From contig OY756964.1 in NCBI GenBank assembly GCA_963580455.1, positions 3,968,001 through 4,032,000 on the forward strand: a DNA stretch of 64,000 bases. Reading direction: 5' to 3'. The stretch comes from Euonymus europaeus (taxonomy: Eukaryota > Streptophyta > Magnoliopsida > Celastrales > Celastraceae). This document shows positions 35,944 through 46,949 of the stretch, piece after piece (positions within the stretch are counted from its first letter, which is position 1; each line of letters starts with the position of its first letter). The translations under genes and the position numbers were made by a program. Under the pieces are notes generated by a model. That model was given only the letters and a program-made list of their open reading frames with translations, did no database searches and was not told the DNA's origin.

Positions 35944-36437
35944 GGTGAAGAATCGAACGAAGCAGACGAAGAAAAAGAGCGAGCTTGAGTTTGAAATGAA
36001 CGAACGAATAAAACTTCCAGAAGGGAAGGCCCAAGGAAGACAATAAAGGACTAACCTTCCGTGGATTTCTTGCGTAGCCGAGATGGTTGCGAAGTGATAA
36101 GTATGGCCAACAAATGAACCTATAGTGGAGAAGAAGGGTCAGAGGAAAAGACTATGACGCGGCGGTGAGATCGCAAGATCTAGTAGAGACGTTTGCGTGG
36201 ATTTGTTGAGGAAGGTAGATCTGGTAGATTTGGGTGAGAATCTGTATTGAAAGTGCAGAGATTCTGGTAAATTTGGGTTAGAGATCTGTATTGAACGTGC
36301 AGAGACTTTGGCCTCAATATCAAGGCGAAGCAGTGTGATGGACGACGAAAGGCAGAGCCAGGCGTGCGGTTATGAAAATAAGGTCGGGACTCGCCCCAAT
36401 ATCGCCCCAAAAACTCTCTTTTAGAATAAAGGAATGA
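35944..36437 (-). other. Leader region of the dynamin fragment and Helitron 5' end
   Basis: Upstream of the ATG (35941-35943, minus) lies purine-rich sequence that looks like a 5' untranslated region, then C/T-rich DNA (minus strand) running to the TC start at 36437. No separate gene is seen. Confidence 0.45.
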
Positions 36438-36453
36438 TTGATAAAATAACTAA

Positions 36454-37218
36454 GACTATCCACAGTAGTGACTGGGTAATCCATTTGAGCTGTAAAATAA
36501 AGAGCCAGTGTTGGATTTTAGTAAAAATGTAGCCCACATCAGTGACTGGATCAATCACTGGGTTATGTGGTTTTGCAACAGTGGCACTGGACTCCTCGAG
36601 TGATACTGTTCACGCGCTTTATATTTTTTGGAATAAAAATAATAGGGAATGTTGCATTCTCTTTCCAAGACTCCTCTATACAGCAAGATTTAGCTTCAGA
36701 GCAAATTCAGTAGCCATCTAGAGAAGAAGAAATGGTAGAAACAGGACACCACAACCTTCAACCACCGCCGCCAGCACAGACCGCTCCAAAACCTCCTTCA
36801 CTTGCACTTGGGATGTCGAAGGGACCGAGTTGGACTCCAGCCGAGCAGCTCCAATACTGCATCCACTCGAACCCTTCTTGGCGTTAGTCTCTCTTTCTGA
36901 TTTTGTTTTCTATCCTCTCTATTTCTTTTAATTTAGCTTTTATGATTGTTTGATTTTTGCTAAATTAAAAAGATTAGAAAATAGAATTTAAAAAAGGAAA
37001 GAAAAAGTAAACCAGGTGGTGAAGTTGACAGTTTTGATCTTTAAAATAATAGTAAATTGATTGAGTTTAATTAAATAAAAAGTTATTGTAGAAATAAATA
37101 TTAAATAATTTAGAGTAACTGGTGTGTGCTGTTACTGTTTCAAAAATTGTAAATTGATGAAAAATGTATTTTTGCTAGAATTTAGACAATCAGTTTAGAA
37201 TAATTGTTGTGGATAGTC
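36454..37218. mobile_element. PIF/Harbinger-like element (765 bp) carrying a gene exon
   Basis: Ends are GACTATCCACA and its exact complement. The 3-bp duplication is TAA (36451-36453, 37219-37221). The empty site AAAATAACTAAGGTCA is seen at 7160 and 12835. A TAA target with short TIRs fits PIF/Harbinger MITEs. The interior holds one coding exon and no transposase. Confidence 0.75.
36732..36882 (+). pseudogene. Captured first exon, nucleobase-ascorbate transporter-like
   Basis: Opens with ATG and reads MVETGHHNLQPPPPAQTAPK, later PAEQLQYCIHSNPSW, then C followed by a GTTAGT donor. The EQLQYCIHSNPSW text matches, from memory of the family, the N-terminus of plant nucleobase-ascorbate transporters just before the first membrane helix. 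About 55 bp of leader also looks genic. Only exon 1 is present and the downstream 330 bp is AT-rich intron-like DNA, so no transporter can be made. Confidence 0.55.
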
Positions 37219-38512
37219 TAAGGTCATGACAGGTTATCCCGCGTTTGGGCCTTGGCCATGTGGGTCCCATGGGACCGTTGTGATTGTAAATGACGGTCAC
37301 AAAATACTTTTTTTGTGTTTATACAAGCTAAAACCGCGTCCGATCAAGTAAAACCTGTGCACTCGAATGGTCCAAAGTCTGGTAGGTATGTTCTCTCTGT
37401 ACGTGGACCCTTGGCTCGCTTAGGATATCAATTGGGAGGAGATAAACTATAAAGTATAAACAATGACTTGTTACCAACATGTCCAATATTTGTCAATGAA
37501 CACTAAAAGCTTAGACAAATCAGAAATGCTAAATATTTTGTGTTTTTAACTATTCATAATAAGTGAGAGTCATGTTTTTTATTTTTTAAAATTTTAAAAT
37601 TGAATCAAATTTTGTGACTATGGTGATTGTCACATATGTTACGAATATTTTAAGAATATTTTTCTTAAAAATATCTACTATTACCGTAGACAAATTCATC
37701 TGAGTCTCTCTCTATTTTTTTCTCTCTCTGAGTAATATTTCCTCCTACAGACATTCGCACTGACTATTACTTTATTCCTTTTGAGTCTTTTTAGTCTTCT
37801 CATAAAGTGACAACCCTTTAATTATAGGAGGCCCAAATGCAGTCTATATAAAGCAACAGATACTAAAACCCCCCATCAACAACGTCACAACAATTGCTCA
37901 CGTTCTATTCCGTATTGAAAACTTAATGAGCCAACGAATCTCCCTTATTGCATTTGCTCACGTTCTCTCTGTGGACCCCCGCTTAGGATATTACTTGGAA
38001 GGAGATAATAAAACTATAAAAAATGACTTGTGACTGGTTGACTGCTGACTCGTATAAGCTTCCAGACTCTCTAATATATGACAATGATTGTACAATCTGA
38101 GGCACATTGATCTCAGAGTCTCTTTTTTTTCTCTTTCTTCCTATTAAGAAAATAATTTTCCTCCTAAACACGTTCATTCATTCCCCCAACATTGTCTTAA
38201 GTCATACGTTGTTAATTTTCTCTCATTCTCTCTCTATATATATATATATATCTTATTCTTCTTTTTATGTACATAAATATACAATTTCCAAAAGAAATAC
38301 ATAAGTTTTTCAGAAAAAGAAAATAAAATATTTTTAAGTTAAATTGACACGTTACCAATTAAAATCATATTTTTAAACGAAGAAAGAGAGATCGAAAAAC
38401 TTTTTTCAGAATATTACAATTGAATAAATAATGATTTTCAAATAAAATAATATTTTTTAACGATTATGAAAATAATTGTAAAAATGAAATTTTATTTATT
38501 AATATAGTTTAA
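37219..38512 (+). promoter_or_regulatory. HMA upstream block without a gene
   Basis: Matches 12840-15440 minus the MITE, including the palindrome at 37263-37276 and TCTATATAAAG at about 37844-37854. Where copy 3 has TTGCAG and exon 2, this copy departs at 38513 into unrelated sequence, so exons 2 and 3 are gone. Confidence 0.6.
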
Positions 38513-39950
38513 CAACAAGGTTTGTTGTGAAGGTTTTTCCTTATAATTGTTGAACTAAATATTAATACACTCCAGTAGAGACTACTAAGTGGGCCCCAAG
38601 AATATGTGGGGTCAAATAATAAATGTCCTAAAATCATTACAGGCCTATAGGGTGGCCTGCTGGTTGTCAAATACATTGAAGTTATGTTACCTGCTGTATT
38701 TTTAAATAACTTAGTGGAAAATAACACATGGACCGACTTTCCATTTTTTTTAATGCGTTTGTTAATTTTTTTTTTATTTTAAAGATGAGGATCCATGAAT
38801 TTGTGGCCGCCTAAACAGTCCGTAGTTAATCAGAGATTGTAATTTTGTGAAGTCTTTTTAAGTCTTCTCATAATAAGTTTACTGACATGACAACTATTTT
38901 GTAATTAGCAGGACCCGGTTGGTAGGTTCTCTCTGTGGACCCTCGCTAGGATATTACTTGGGACTATAAACAATGACTTGTGACCGCTGACTTGTAATTA
39001 AGCTTCCAGCCTCTCTAATAAATGACAAATGTGATGTAATTTGCAGCGAACGTCACAAACTCATTTGCCCTTTCGATCCACAAGAGGATACCATGACAAA
39101 CTTCCGCAATTTTATGTTAATTCTACGAATACTCAGAGACTTTATGTGAACTCGTTATAACAAGTTTTGTTATTCAATCATCTGCCTTTGCCTTCTGGAG
39201 GCTACAATCTTAAATACCCGAAAATACCAAAGTTTTCAACAACCTATTTGGAAACAAGAGGGTAATAATGCGTACTAAATAAGGAGATAACCATACTTGA
39301 ATAAAGCAAACCCATTAAATGGAGATAATAATCGTCAATCTTTGATTTACATGCATGCTGATGCTGATAGGTAGCGATCCTATATAGTCAAGCTCCACCC
39401 TATATTCAAACTCTGCTCCGTTCATACTTATCCAATAATGCATGGGCCATACATTCCACATCACTATGATTATTAATTGTACAAGTTGAGACACAATGAT
39501 CCTTGTTTTCTTTCTCTCTTAGAATATATTTCCTCCTAAACACGTTCATTCATTCCCCAAAGACTGTCTTAAGTCATACTTTGTTAATTAATTGTTATTT
39601 CCTTTAACACTAGTTTAGTCAAATGCATACGTTACCCGCTGTATTTTTAAATAACGTTGTGGTCCTTCTGGAAAATAACACGAGGCCCAACTTAACCATT
39701 TTTAACCCGTTTGTTTTTTTTTAACAGTTGGCGTGACGAGGATCCATGAGTTTTTTGGCCGCCTAAATTGTCTGTAGTAAATCAGAAATTGTCATTCTAA
39801 GTCTTCTTCTAAGTTTACTGACATAGACAATTGACAACCCTTTCATTATAGCAGGGCCCATATCACACTGAAAGGACTCATCGATGATATTCAACCTACC
39901 AAGGTCCAAGGTTGGCTGTTGGCACAGTGAGATTTTCACACCAACATGCA
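38513..39950. other. Rearranged HMA upstream sequence, no gene
   Basis: A mosaic: 38630-38910 resembles 39620-39860 (a local duplication), and 38920-39500 matches 18790-19088 plus 20089-20400 (the CACTA empty site). The last part is the promoter of copy 5. No open frame of interest. Confidence 0.55.
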
Positions 39951-39960
39951 GTCCATATAA
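39951..39960 (+). promoter_or_regulatory. TATA box of HMA copy 5
   Basis: TCCATATAAA, about 85 bases before ATG 40041, at the same place as in copies 1 and 4. Confidence 0.6.
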
Positions 39961-40040
39961 AGCAGCAGATCCTAATTCCACCATCAACAACATCGCAACA
40001 ATTGCTCAGCCTTCTCTTCCATATATATTTAATCTCCAAC

Positions 40041-40608
40041 ATGAAGGTAAGACATGCAAAGATATTGTCACAATAATCAACTTCTTCAGTGGAACTTCAA
40101 CTTTATGTAGTTTATGAAATAAATTGGGCCCCTTTTCTTTCTTTTAATTTGCAGCAAAAGATAGTGATCAAGGTCTCCATGAATAGCCAACCGTCCCAAT
40201 CTCTCATGGCATGCTTTTCCGGGCCGAATTCCCGGTCCAGAGCCCTGCAAATCGCTGTTGGTTTACCAGGTAGATAGATAGCATGTATAGATATATTTTG
40301 TTTGTTCATTGGCTTAATTCTCTAACGTTAATGTGCCGTACGTACGCGCAGGTGTGGAACACGCAGCTTTAGGAGGAAAGGAGAAGGACCAGATAGAGGT
40401 GTCAGGGGACGGGATCGATGCGGTTGAGCTAACAGATTTGCTGAGAAAGAAAGTTGGATATGCAGACCTTATCAGTGTTACTCCTGTTGGGGCGAAGAAA
40501 GAAGAGAAGAAACAGGAGCAGCCAAAAGTGATTCCTATGGTTTGGCCATATGGGATGCCTCAGTTCCAAAACTATGACCATGATCCATATGCTTGCTCCA
40601 TATTGTGA
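40041..40608 (+). CDS. HMA-domain protein, cluster copy 5, with CaaX box (125 aa)
   Basis: Exons are 40041-40046 (ATG AAG), 40155-40269 and 40352-40608; all GT-AG, joined frame open for 378 bp. Begins MKQKIVIKVSMNSQPSQSL, continues ACFSGPNSRSRALQIAVGLPG, GVEHAALGGKEKDQIEVSGD, LLRKKVGYADLISVTPV, then a Lys/Glu/Gln linker and WPYGMPQFQNYDHDPYACSIL. The last four residues form a CaaX box, so the protein is predicted to be prenylated and membrane-associated, like heavy-metal-associated isoprenylated plant proteins (HIPPs). CxxC is absent, which argues against classical metal transfer. It is the only copy with all three exons, a TATA box and the CaaX box, hence the best candidate for a working gene in the cluster. 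Confidence 0.88.
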
Positions 40609-41577
40609 TCTTAAACACATATATTTTGAATCAGTAATTAGAGACAGAGGGATTGGTTGACGTTGAGTCTGTACAAATATTATCTCTACTCCACCCCACT
40701 TGAACCTTTCGATAGAATTCTCCACACGTGTGTGTCTATCTTTGTGGAGTGCATGTTCTTCTATATGTTCAAATACCAGTAGTTGTATGTAACCAAAACA
40801 AGTGAAATATAATAGACTTTGAGTGATATCTTCTCTCTCCCATCTCCAAATTCCTACAGGATTGGCAATTGATGGGTTAATGCAAAAAAAAATTGGATAA
40901 TCAAGTCTGGAGATATTGAAGAGTTGAATATTTTTTTTGTTTCCAAACCAGCAGGTAGTAAATTTTGATGACATTCGCCATTTTATTGTATCAGTAAGAG
41001 CTAGCTCCTATGGTTTTTAAACAAACTGAAATTATCTGTCCTTTCTTGCACCATTTAAATTACTTCTTCAAAGTATCTCTGCAATTCCAATTGTTAGTTT
41101 GTTGGGGTGACTTCTTCAGAGATCAAAGAAACAATTGGGAAGAATAGTAAGCTTGCACTGATCATGAAAAATAAGAAATAATGCAAACTACACAGGCAAT
41201 TCATCGAACGTCTGGCCTGCAACGAGTCAACTGAAGATTTCCTTTGCAACCAAGGAAAGGAATAAGAACTTGCCTGATTGAATATAAGGACGACAGTTTT
41301 TTTAATAAAAATATAATCTATCTCCTATGGACTTAAGTCGCTGAACAATGAAAATGTTGATGGGCTGGGCTTTCGAAAATTGATTGGGGCCTAATATTCT
41401 TCTTATACGTCAGCTCTTCCCACATGGACTGGTTCACCATTGTTTGGGCCTAGGCCCATGGACTGGTTCAACATTGTTTTAGAAAGCTAGATCTAGTTAG
41501 TTTAAGAATGCAACCCTGCCTCATCTCATATAGAAATTGAGAAACGTTACTCACAAGGTCAAAAATGTTACTTTCTC

Positions 41578-41612
41578 ATTCAACCCAATAAATTAACTCG
41601 TTGGATTGTTCC

Positions 41613-41659
<47 letters not shown>

Positions 41660-41860
41660 AAAGTTTGTATTCTAGAACATACCAAAAACAGGAAATCCGC
41701 AAACACTAAACCTTAACAATTAAATGTAATCAATTCAACTCAATAAATTAACTAGTTGGATTGTTCCATTTTATATATATATAATAAAAGTTTGTATTCT
41801 AGAACATACCAAAAACAGGAAATCCGCAAACACTAAACCTTAACAATTAAATGTAATCAA
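41578..41860. repeat. Tandem duplication with internal TA tract
   Basis: AATAAATTAACTCGTTGGAT through AATTAAATGTAATC is repeated (about 41580-41732 and 41740-41858). The main difference is the length of the TA tract (about 40 bases at 41617-41656 versus about 12). The rest is almost identical. Confidence 0.85.
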
Positions 41861-41940
41861 ACATTCATTGAATCTGACCAGAAATGTCCTTGGTAGACTT
41901 TTGTTCTTGAAGTGGAAGAGACATGTATTATCAATCATCA

Positions 41941-42976
41941 ATACAATTCTTTAATCCTAAAGCTAAGAGAAAATTTTTAAGATTTTTAGGATGTCATGTA
42001 GGCAAAGTGAGTGTTTATGTGATTGCTTAGTGGAAATTCAAAATTTGTATCTAAAAAAAACAAGATTTTCATTGGGAAAAAATTTAATGTCATTCATCTC
42101 ATTATTGGAATATGTTAATTAATGCAATTGGTTCATGTACGAAAAGACCATTTCAAAACAAAAGATAATTAATTTATGTTCATGTCAATATCATTAAATA
42201 ATTAATAAAAACCTTTTGAAAAACTTGAAAATTCTTGAAATCCTATAATTAAATATCAAATGAATGCAGACAATTTGATCCAATAAATGTAAAACTAATA
42301 TAAAGTCCACCAAAATCACAAAAAATAAAAATAAATAAAGTAACTTTTATTGATACATGTACCTATTTAATAGAGATTTTACAACACTCTATTCAATATT
42401 TTTGGGTTCATGATGTTAATTGGATTATCAAATAGTCATCTTAATATTAAATTCTATTTACTTGGTTAACAAATATTAAATGTGAGATATGAATTTTTTT
42501 AAAACCTCCATATAAATACATCCAACAATTAGATAATTCTCGCAACTTACAGACAACTTTCGCACAAATAATTTGATCATCGATCATGAATAAAAATATC
42601 TTACGATAAATTGATCATACTAGGATCAACTGAAATGTATATGTCAAATTTATTAGGCTATGGGATTCCATGACTACCAAGACCAAGGAATTCATAAGCA
42701 CGAATATGACATTCCTTGACGAAAAGCTATGTGAATTTGTTGACATATGTGATTTCTAATGTTTGTGCTTTAAAAAAATACTAGAAAAACATATTTTCTA
42801 ATGACTTGAACATATTTTCTGACTAAAAATCATCAAGAAAATTTTCTATGCTATGCTAAAGAATGATCGATCTTTAATCTTTCTTTTTGATAAACAGTAT
42901 TAAGAAAAATATTTTCCACACTATGCTAAAGAAATATCCATCTTTTGAACATGCATAGCGCGGGTTTATATCTAGT
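41941..42976 (+). mobile_element. Short nonautonomous Helitron
   Basis: Starts TCAATCATC and ends TATATCTAGT (CTAGT at 42972-42976). It lies between A (41940) and T (42977) in sequence that is uninterrupted at 17750-17765 and 23263-23283. There is no target duplication and no coding sequence. The GCGCGGG segment near the end is only a poor hairpin. Confidence 0.65.
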
Positions 42977-43204
42977 TATGTATATATAGCAGAACATAAT
43001 GAAACACCAAGAACGAATTACTTTATATAAAAATAACTCACCCCTCACATCATCACTACGGCTTGCTTGGGGGAAAGACTGCTCTTTCAGAATCTCAGAC
43101 AACTCAAAATCATGAAGGCAAGACATACATATGAACATTTGTTTACATGTGACTTTTAATTCAACTAGTTCACATATTCTGAATTTTTCCATTAATGGTT
43201 GCAG

Positions 43205-43750
43205 CAAGAGGTAGTGATCAAGGTCCCCATGAATGGCTACAAGTACTGCTGCGGAGTCCCCATGTATGGCCTCTGCTTTCGCCGGTAGAAACAAAGCACT
43301 GAAGATTGGTGTTGGCTTACAAGGTGTATAATTTGCCCATTCTCCTTTGAAATAAACAGAATCTTCCATTCCACATGAATTCAAAATTTGAAACCCACAT
43401 CCGATATTCATAAAAAAAGAGACACAGAACTGATTTTTCATCTACGAAATTGAAAACCCAAGTGAGAAATTCCATAAAAAAAAATTTCTTGATTAGCTTT
43501 TATTGTTTTGTTTTGTTGTTTTGCTTGAATGAATAGGCAATGAATCGGCAGCTTTCGGTGGGAGAGATAAGGACCAAATAGTGGTAACAGGGGAAGAGAT
43601 TGATGCGGTTTAGCTAACATTCTAACAAATATGATAAGAAGGAAAGTTGAACATTCAGAGCTGGTGAGTGTAAACCCTGTTGGAGACAAGAAAGAGAAGC
43701 CAGAGGTGCAGCCCACGGTTTGGTCATATGGATATGGAGCGCCAAAATAA
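43205..43750 (+). pseudogene. HMA-domain gene, second subfamily, broken
   Basis: Exon 2 (43205-43323) starts QEVVIKVPMNGYKYCC and, after a frameshift, ends RNKALKIGVGLQG. Exon 3 (43537-43750) reads GNESAAFGGRDKDQIVVTGE, meets TAG in EIDAV-stop, shifts frame at about 43620 and continues MIRRKVEHSELVSVNPVGDKK to a TAA after WSYGYGAPK. The first exon was not found. This subfamily ends in YGAPK with no CaaX. Sister fragment at 17990. Confidence 0.8.
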
Positions 43751-46168
43751 AGGTTAAGGGTAATTTAGTAATAAATTGTATATGAACATTATAAGTTGGT
43801 ACATATATAGGCAATGTGATGCATAATATAAGAGAAAAATAAGTAATTGTGCGCACTTACTCTGTTTCTCTTGTTCAAGTGAATCGTTGTTCCTCTGTGA
43901 ATTCATGAATGATGAGAGAGAAATTGTAGAGAGAGAAGTAACAAATGTGTTTCTGCATGACTCCTCTGATGCCAACTAGGAAAGAGTCAAAAATTGATGA
44001 AGACTTGTTGACTAGTTTCTTAGATGGCATTCAGGGAGCCAGGCAGGCAGGTCATCTAGTCAAATCCCCTTTCGTTGATTGGCTCAATCGCTTCACTTCC
44101 TTATCACAAAACAAAGACATTAATGTAATCATTTACACTCCTCTCTGTCTTCGGATAGAATAAACAAACATTTATGCAACTACTCATCAACTTAACATGA
44201 ACAGAGGAAAAACAGTATATATGGCAGAAATCGAAAGCTGAAATTGAGATTAGAATTTTACAGTTTGACAGCATAACCTACCATTGAACCCGGTCCTATC
44301 TTCATCAAATCCTCTCTAAATGAATCCAAGTTACAAGTGACAGAGACAGAGAAGTGTGCAGCAGAGCAGAGAAGTGAAGTGGGTATTTAAAGAAGTTTTC
44401 AAAGGAAAGTGTAGAGGCAAAAAAACAACATGAAATCCAGGAAGATGTGAGGTGAGGGAGAAGACCTTCAATGAGACGGCAAGATGGGCTATTTCAGGGC
44501 CATTTCCAAAGCCAGCCTGATTTGGCTTTACTGGGAGCTTATAGTTCTGGCTCTGTCATTAGACCCACCATTCACGTTTATATTTTTCCAATTTAATATC
44601 TTTGTTGACTGACTAATGATTGTTCTTACAGGGCTTTTGACCTGTTGACTGATAAGTCGGATATACCTACCCCTCATACACCTTTTATCGCAGAAGGCCA
44701 GTTGTTTTCTTGACCCAAATCCACTAAATCATAGAAGTCGTATTTGGGCCTACTGTTAGGCCCATATCTGGCTACTGCAGGCCTGGTCATCTATTTTTCA
44801 ATTTACTGGAATCAGATTTGGGGAGTGGAGAGGGTAAAAATTAAAAATCCGAATTTGATGTGCCCTAATAACATTTTTTGCAACAAATGAATCTGATTTA
44901 AAATCGGGTTTGTGTCCAATACACGAAAATCTTTTTCGATTCAATTGTTCAATTCCTAACCCATATTAAATTATTGTCAAATTGCAAACCCTCCAATCCT
45001 AAGAGAATTTCCAGCCTTCATCATTTACGTGGATGCCAAACGTGTACTTCGGTTGTAATAGAATTAATAGTGATTATCCATTCCCTATTCATCCAATGGT
45101 CCACTTTAAAACTTGAAGAAAAAAAAGTGAACAACCTAAAATTGAAAATTGATGAACAATTAATTGACATAGAAATCAAACGCGCCCTAATGTGGTCCTT
45201 CTAAGCTGACTTTTAGACCAAGTAGAACTCCAATTTTATTTCTTAGCTCCATATTGATTTAATTATGTGTCATAATTGTTCTTTTAATTGAGAAAGTAAA
45301 GTTATTGGTATTCTTAAGAAGCAAGTTTTCGTAAGAGAAGTAATTAAGCTGTAAAGGCAAGTTATTAGCATAAAATTGGGATTAAGATGACAGTTCTTGA
45401 AGGACATACATCGGATCCGGCATAGCCTATGTGGTCAATTGATCACTCTAATTTTTATTATTTTTCATGTACATGTATGATAAAAAAAAAATTCACCCCC
45501 AAAATTTTCATTTTGACCTCCATATAAACGAATACAATGCGGGGATCCAACAATGACCAGTCGGTGCACGTCGTAGTTTTGACGCAAATCTACAACTTTA
45601 TGTATCGGCGTGTTGATTGATATACATGTAGCTTATCCAAGGACATTCAAATTAATTAAAGGACATTAGAGATCATTCTTTATCAGCTAAGATCACAGGG
45701 TCATATGTGGGTCTACTGTTAGACCCATATTTGTTTACTGCAGCCTTGGTCATATATATTTTAGGTGGGCGCCATTTACGCCCCTCATTATTTCATGGGT
45801 ATTCCTAATTTGAGAACTCCCTTGTTAATAAAAATTTGAGTTGGAGTACGCACTCTTTTCTACATTTTTTTTGATTTTTTAGACTTTATCTCATTCACAC
45901 CCTAATCGTTTTTAGGGTTTTTTTGGCTTGCTTTGTTTTTTCTGGACGAAATCCAAGTCCGAAAGACAATCAAATGGAGAAATCCTTCACAGGAAGTACC
46001 CAATCACAATACTTGATGATGTGGGTTCAATAGTTTTTTCTACGCTTCAATGAAGAAAAGAAGATGCACTTCCAAAATAAATAACAAACCCACAATCATA
46101 GCCAAGAACCCAAGCCACGACTTCCGTCACAGTCGTATCCTACGTCGCTCCAATTTGACAATGGACCC
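43751..46168. other. Intergenic DNA, no gene assigned
   Basis: An open frame at 43945-44163 (plus) includes the protein-like stretch FLDGIQGARQAGHLVKSPFV. A minus frame (43975-43754) ends in a possible donor. Neither has a recognisable domain or partner exon. Two similar blocks near 44735-44795 and 45700-45765 share GTT(A/G)G(A/G)CCCATAT and CTACTG...GCAG. Otherwise nothing clear. Confidence 0.4.
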
Positions 46169-46799
46169 TGATAAGGACGGAATAGTCCGACCAATCAACG
46201 GATGACACGTGTTATCCCCACCTCGGGCGGCCCAAGAACAATGCTGGTGCACCGACCATCCTTAGACATATTGGATGGCCCAAGTAAGTTTGTCGGTCTA
46301 GATGTACTGGTCGGTTCGGCCACGAGATAGCAGCTACGATTTGTAAGATGATTTATAATAGAAACCTCGGTTGGCCTTCATATTGTTCAGTCGGTCGATC
46401 CTCTTCCGTGATCCCATCAGGATCCATCATTCCTCTTAGGAGTCCTACTCTCATGAGAAGTTGAGACCCACTAGGATTATGACTTCGATAAAGACGCTTA
46501 GATAAAGAAGAAAAAAGTTTTATTTCTAGTAGAATAAACACTCTCTAAGTCCCTATAAAATGAGCCCCACGCACACGCTAAAATCTGAATAACAGTTTGT
46601 CCTACTTTTGCTTAAATTGAGAGAGCACTCTGAGACCGAGCCCTCCCAATTGCGAATTACCTTACTGACTTGAGTGTCGAAGTGGGCCCCCGAAAACATT
46701 CGAGGTCCCTACTAACTTACGTTTGCTTGTAGTGCAGGCCTTCCAGTTTAGCATTATTAGGGTTTGACCTAATTGATTGGTGTCTAGCTCAGACCGACA
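46169..46799. mobile_element. LTR-like sequence
   Basis: A 631-bp stretch from TGATAAGGACGG to GACCGACA. It has a promoter-like CCTATAAAATGAGCCCCACG (46551-46570) and the G/C-rich tail typical of gypsy LTR ends. Flanking 5-bp repeats do not match (GACCC, ATTTT), so it may be one LTR of a degraded element that continues to the right. Confidence 0.45.
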
Positions 46800-46949
46800 A
46801 TTTTTAGCATCATCAGACCCAAAATGATCATTCAATAGTATCTTTTTCTCTTTTATGGTGTGCTTCTTCATCTGCCACATGAACACAACTCCAATCCTCA
46901 AAGGCTCTGTCGTCTTCTCCCCTAAAATCAATCGCAAGAAGACCCTTCG

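Larger units (their letters stand above)
24972..36437 (-). mobile_element. Putative Helitron carrying a dynamin gene fragment
   Basis: Read on the minus strand the element starts TCATTCC at 36437 and ends ...ATCAAACTAG at 24972 with a following T, preceded by a hairpin (CCGGAGC, loop, GCTCGGG). Joining the flanks (…GGTAA to 24971 and TTGATAAAATAAC from 36438) rebuilds the empty site seen at about 7145-7165, with insertion between A and T. This is the Helitron signature: TC start, CTAG-type end, hairpin, AT target, no target duplication. Without the later gypsy insertion it is about 5.8 kb. No Rep/helicase was found, so it would be nonautonomous. Confidence 0.6.

Noticed and set aside
40429..40974. 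181-codon frame antisense to HMA copy 5
   Set aside because: Mirror of exon 3, which is clearly coding on the plus strand, plus its 3' flank.
43438..43716. 92-codon frame on the minus strand
   Set aside because: Antisense to the broken HMA exon 3 at 43537-43750.
2967..43750. Idea that the HMA domains are integrated parts of NLR immune receptors
   Set aside because: No NB-ARC or leucine-rich-repeat sequence occurs anywhere near them; they are stand-alone genes.
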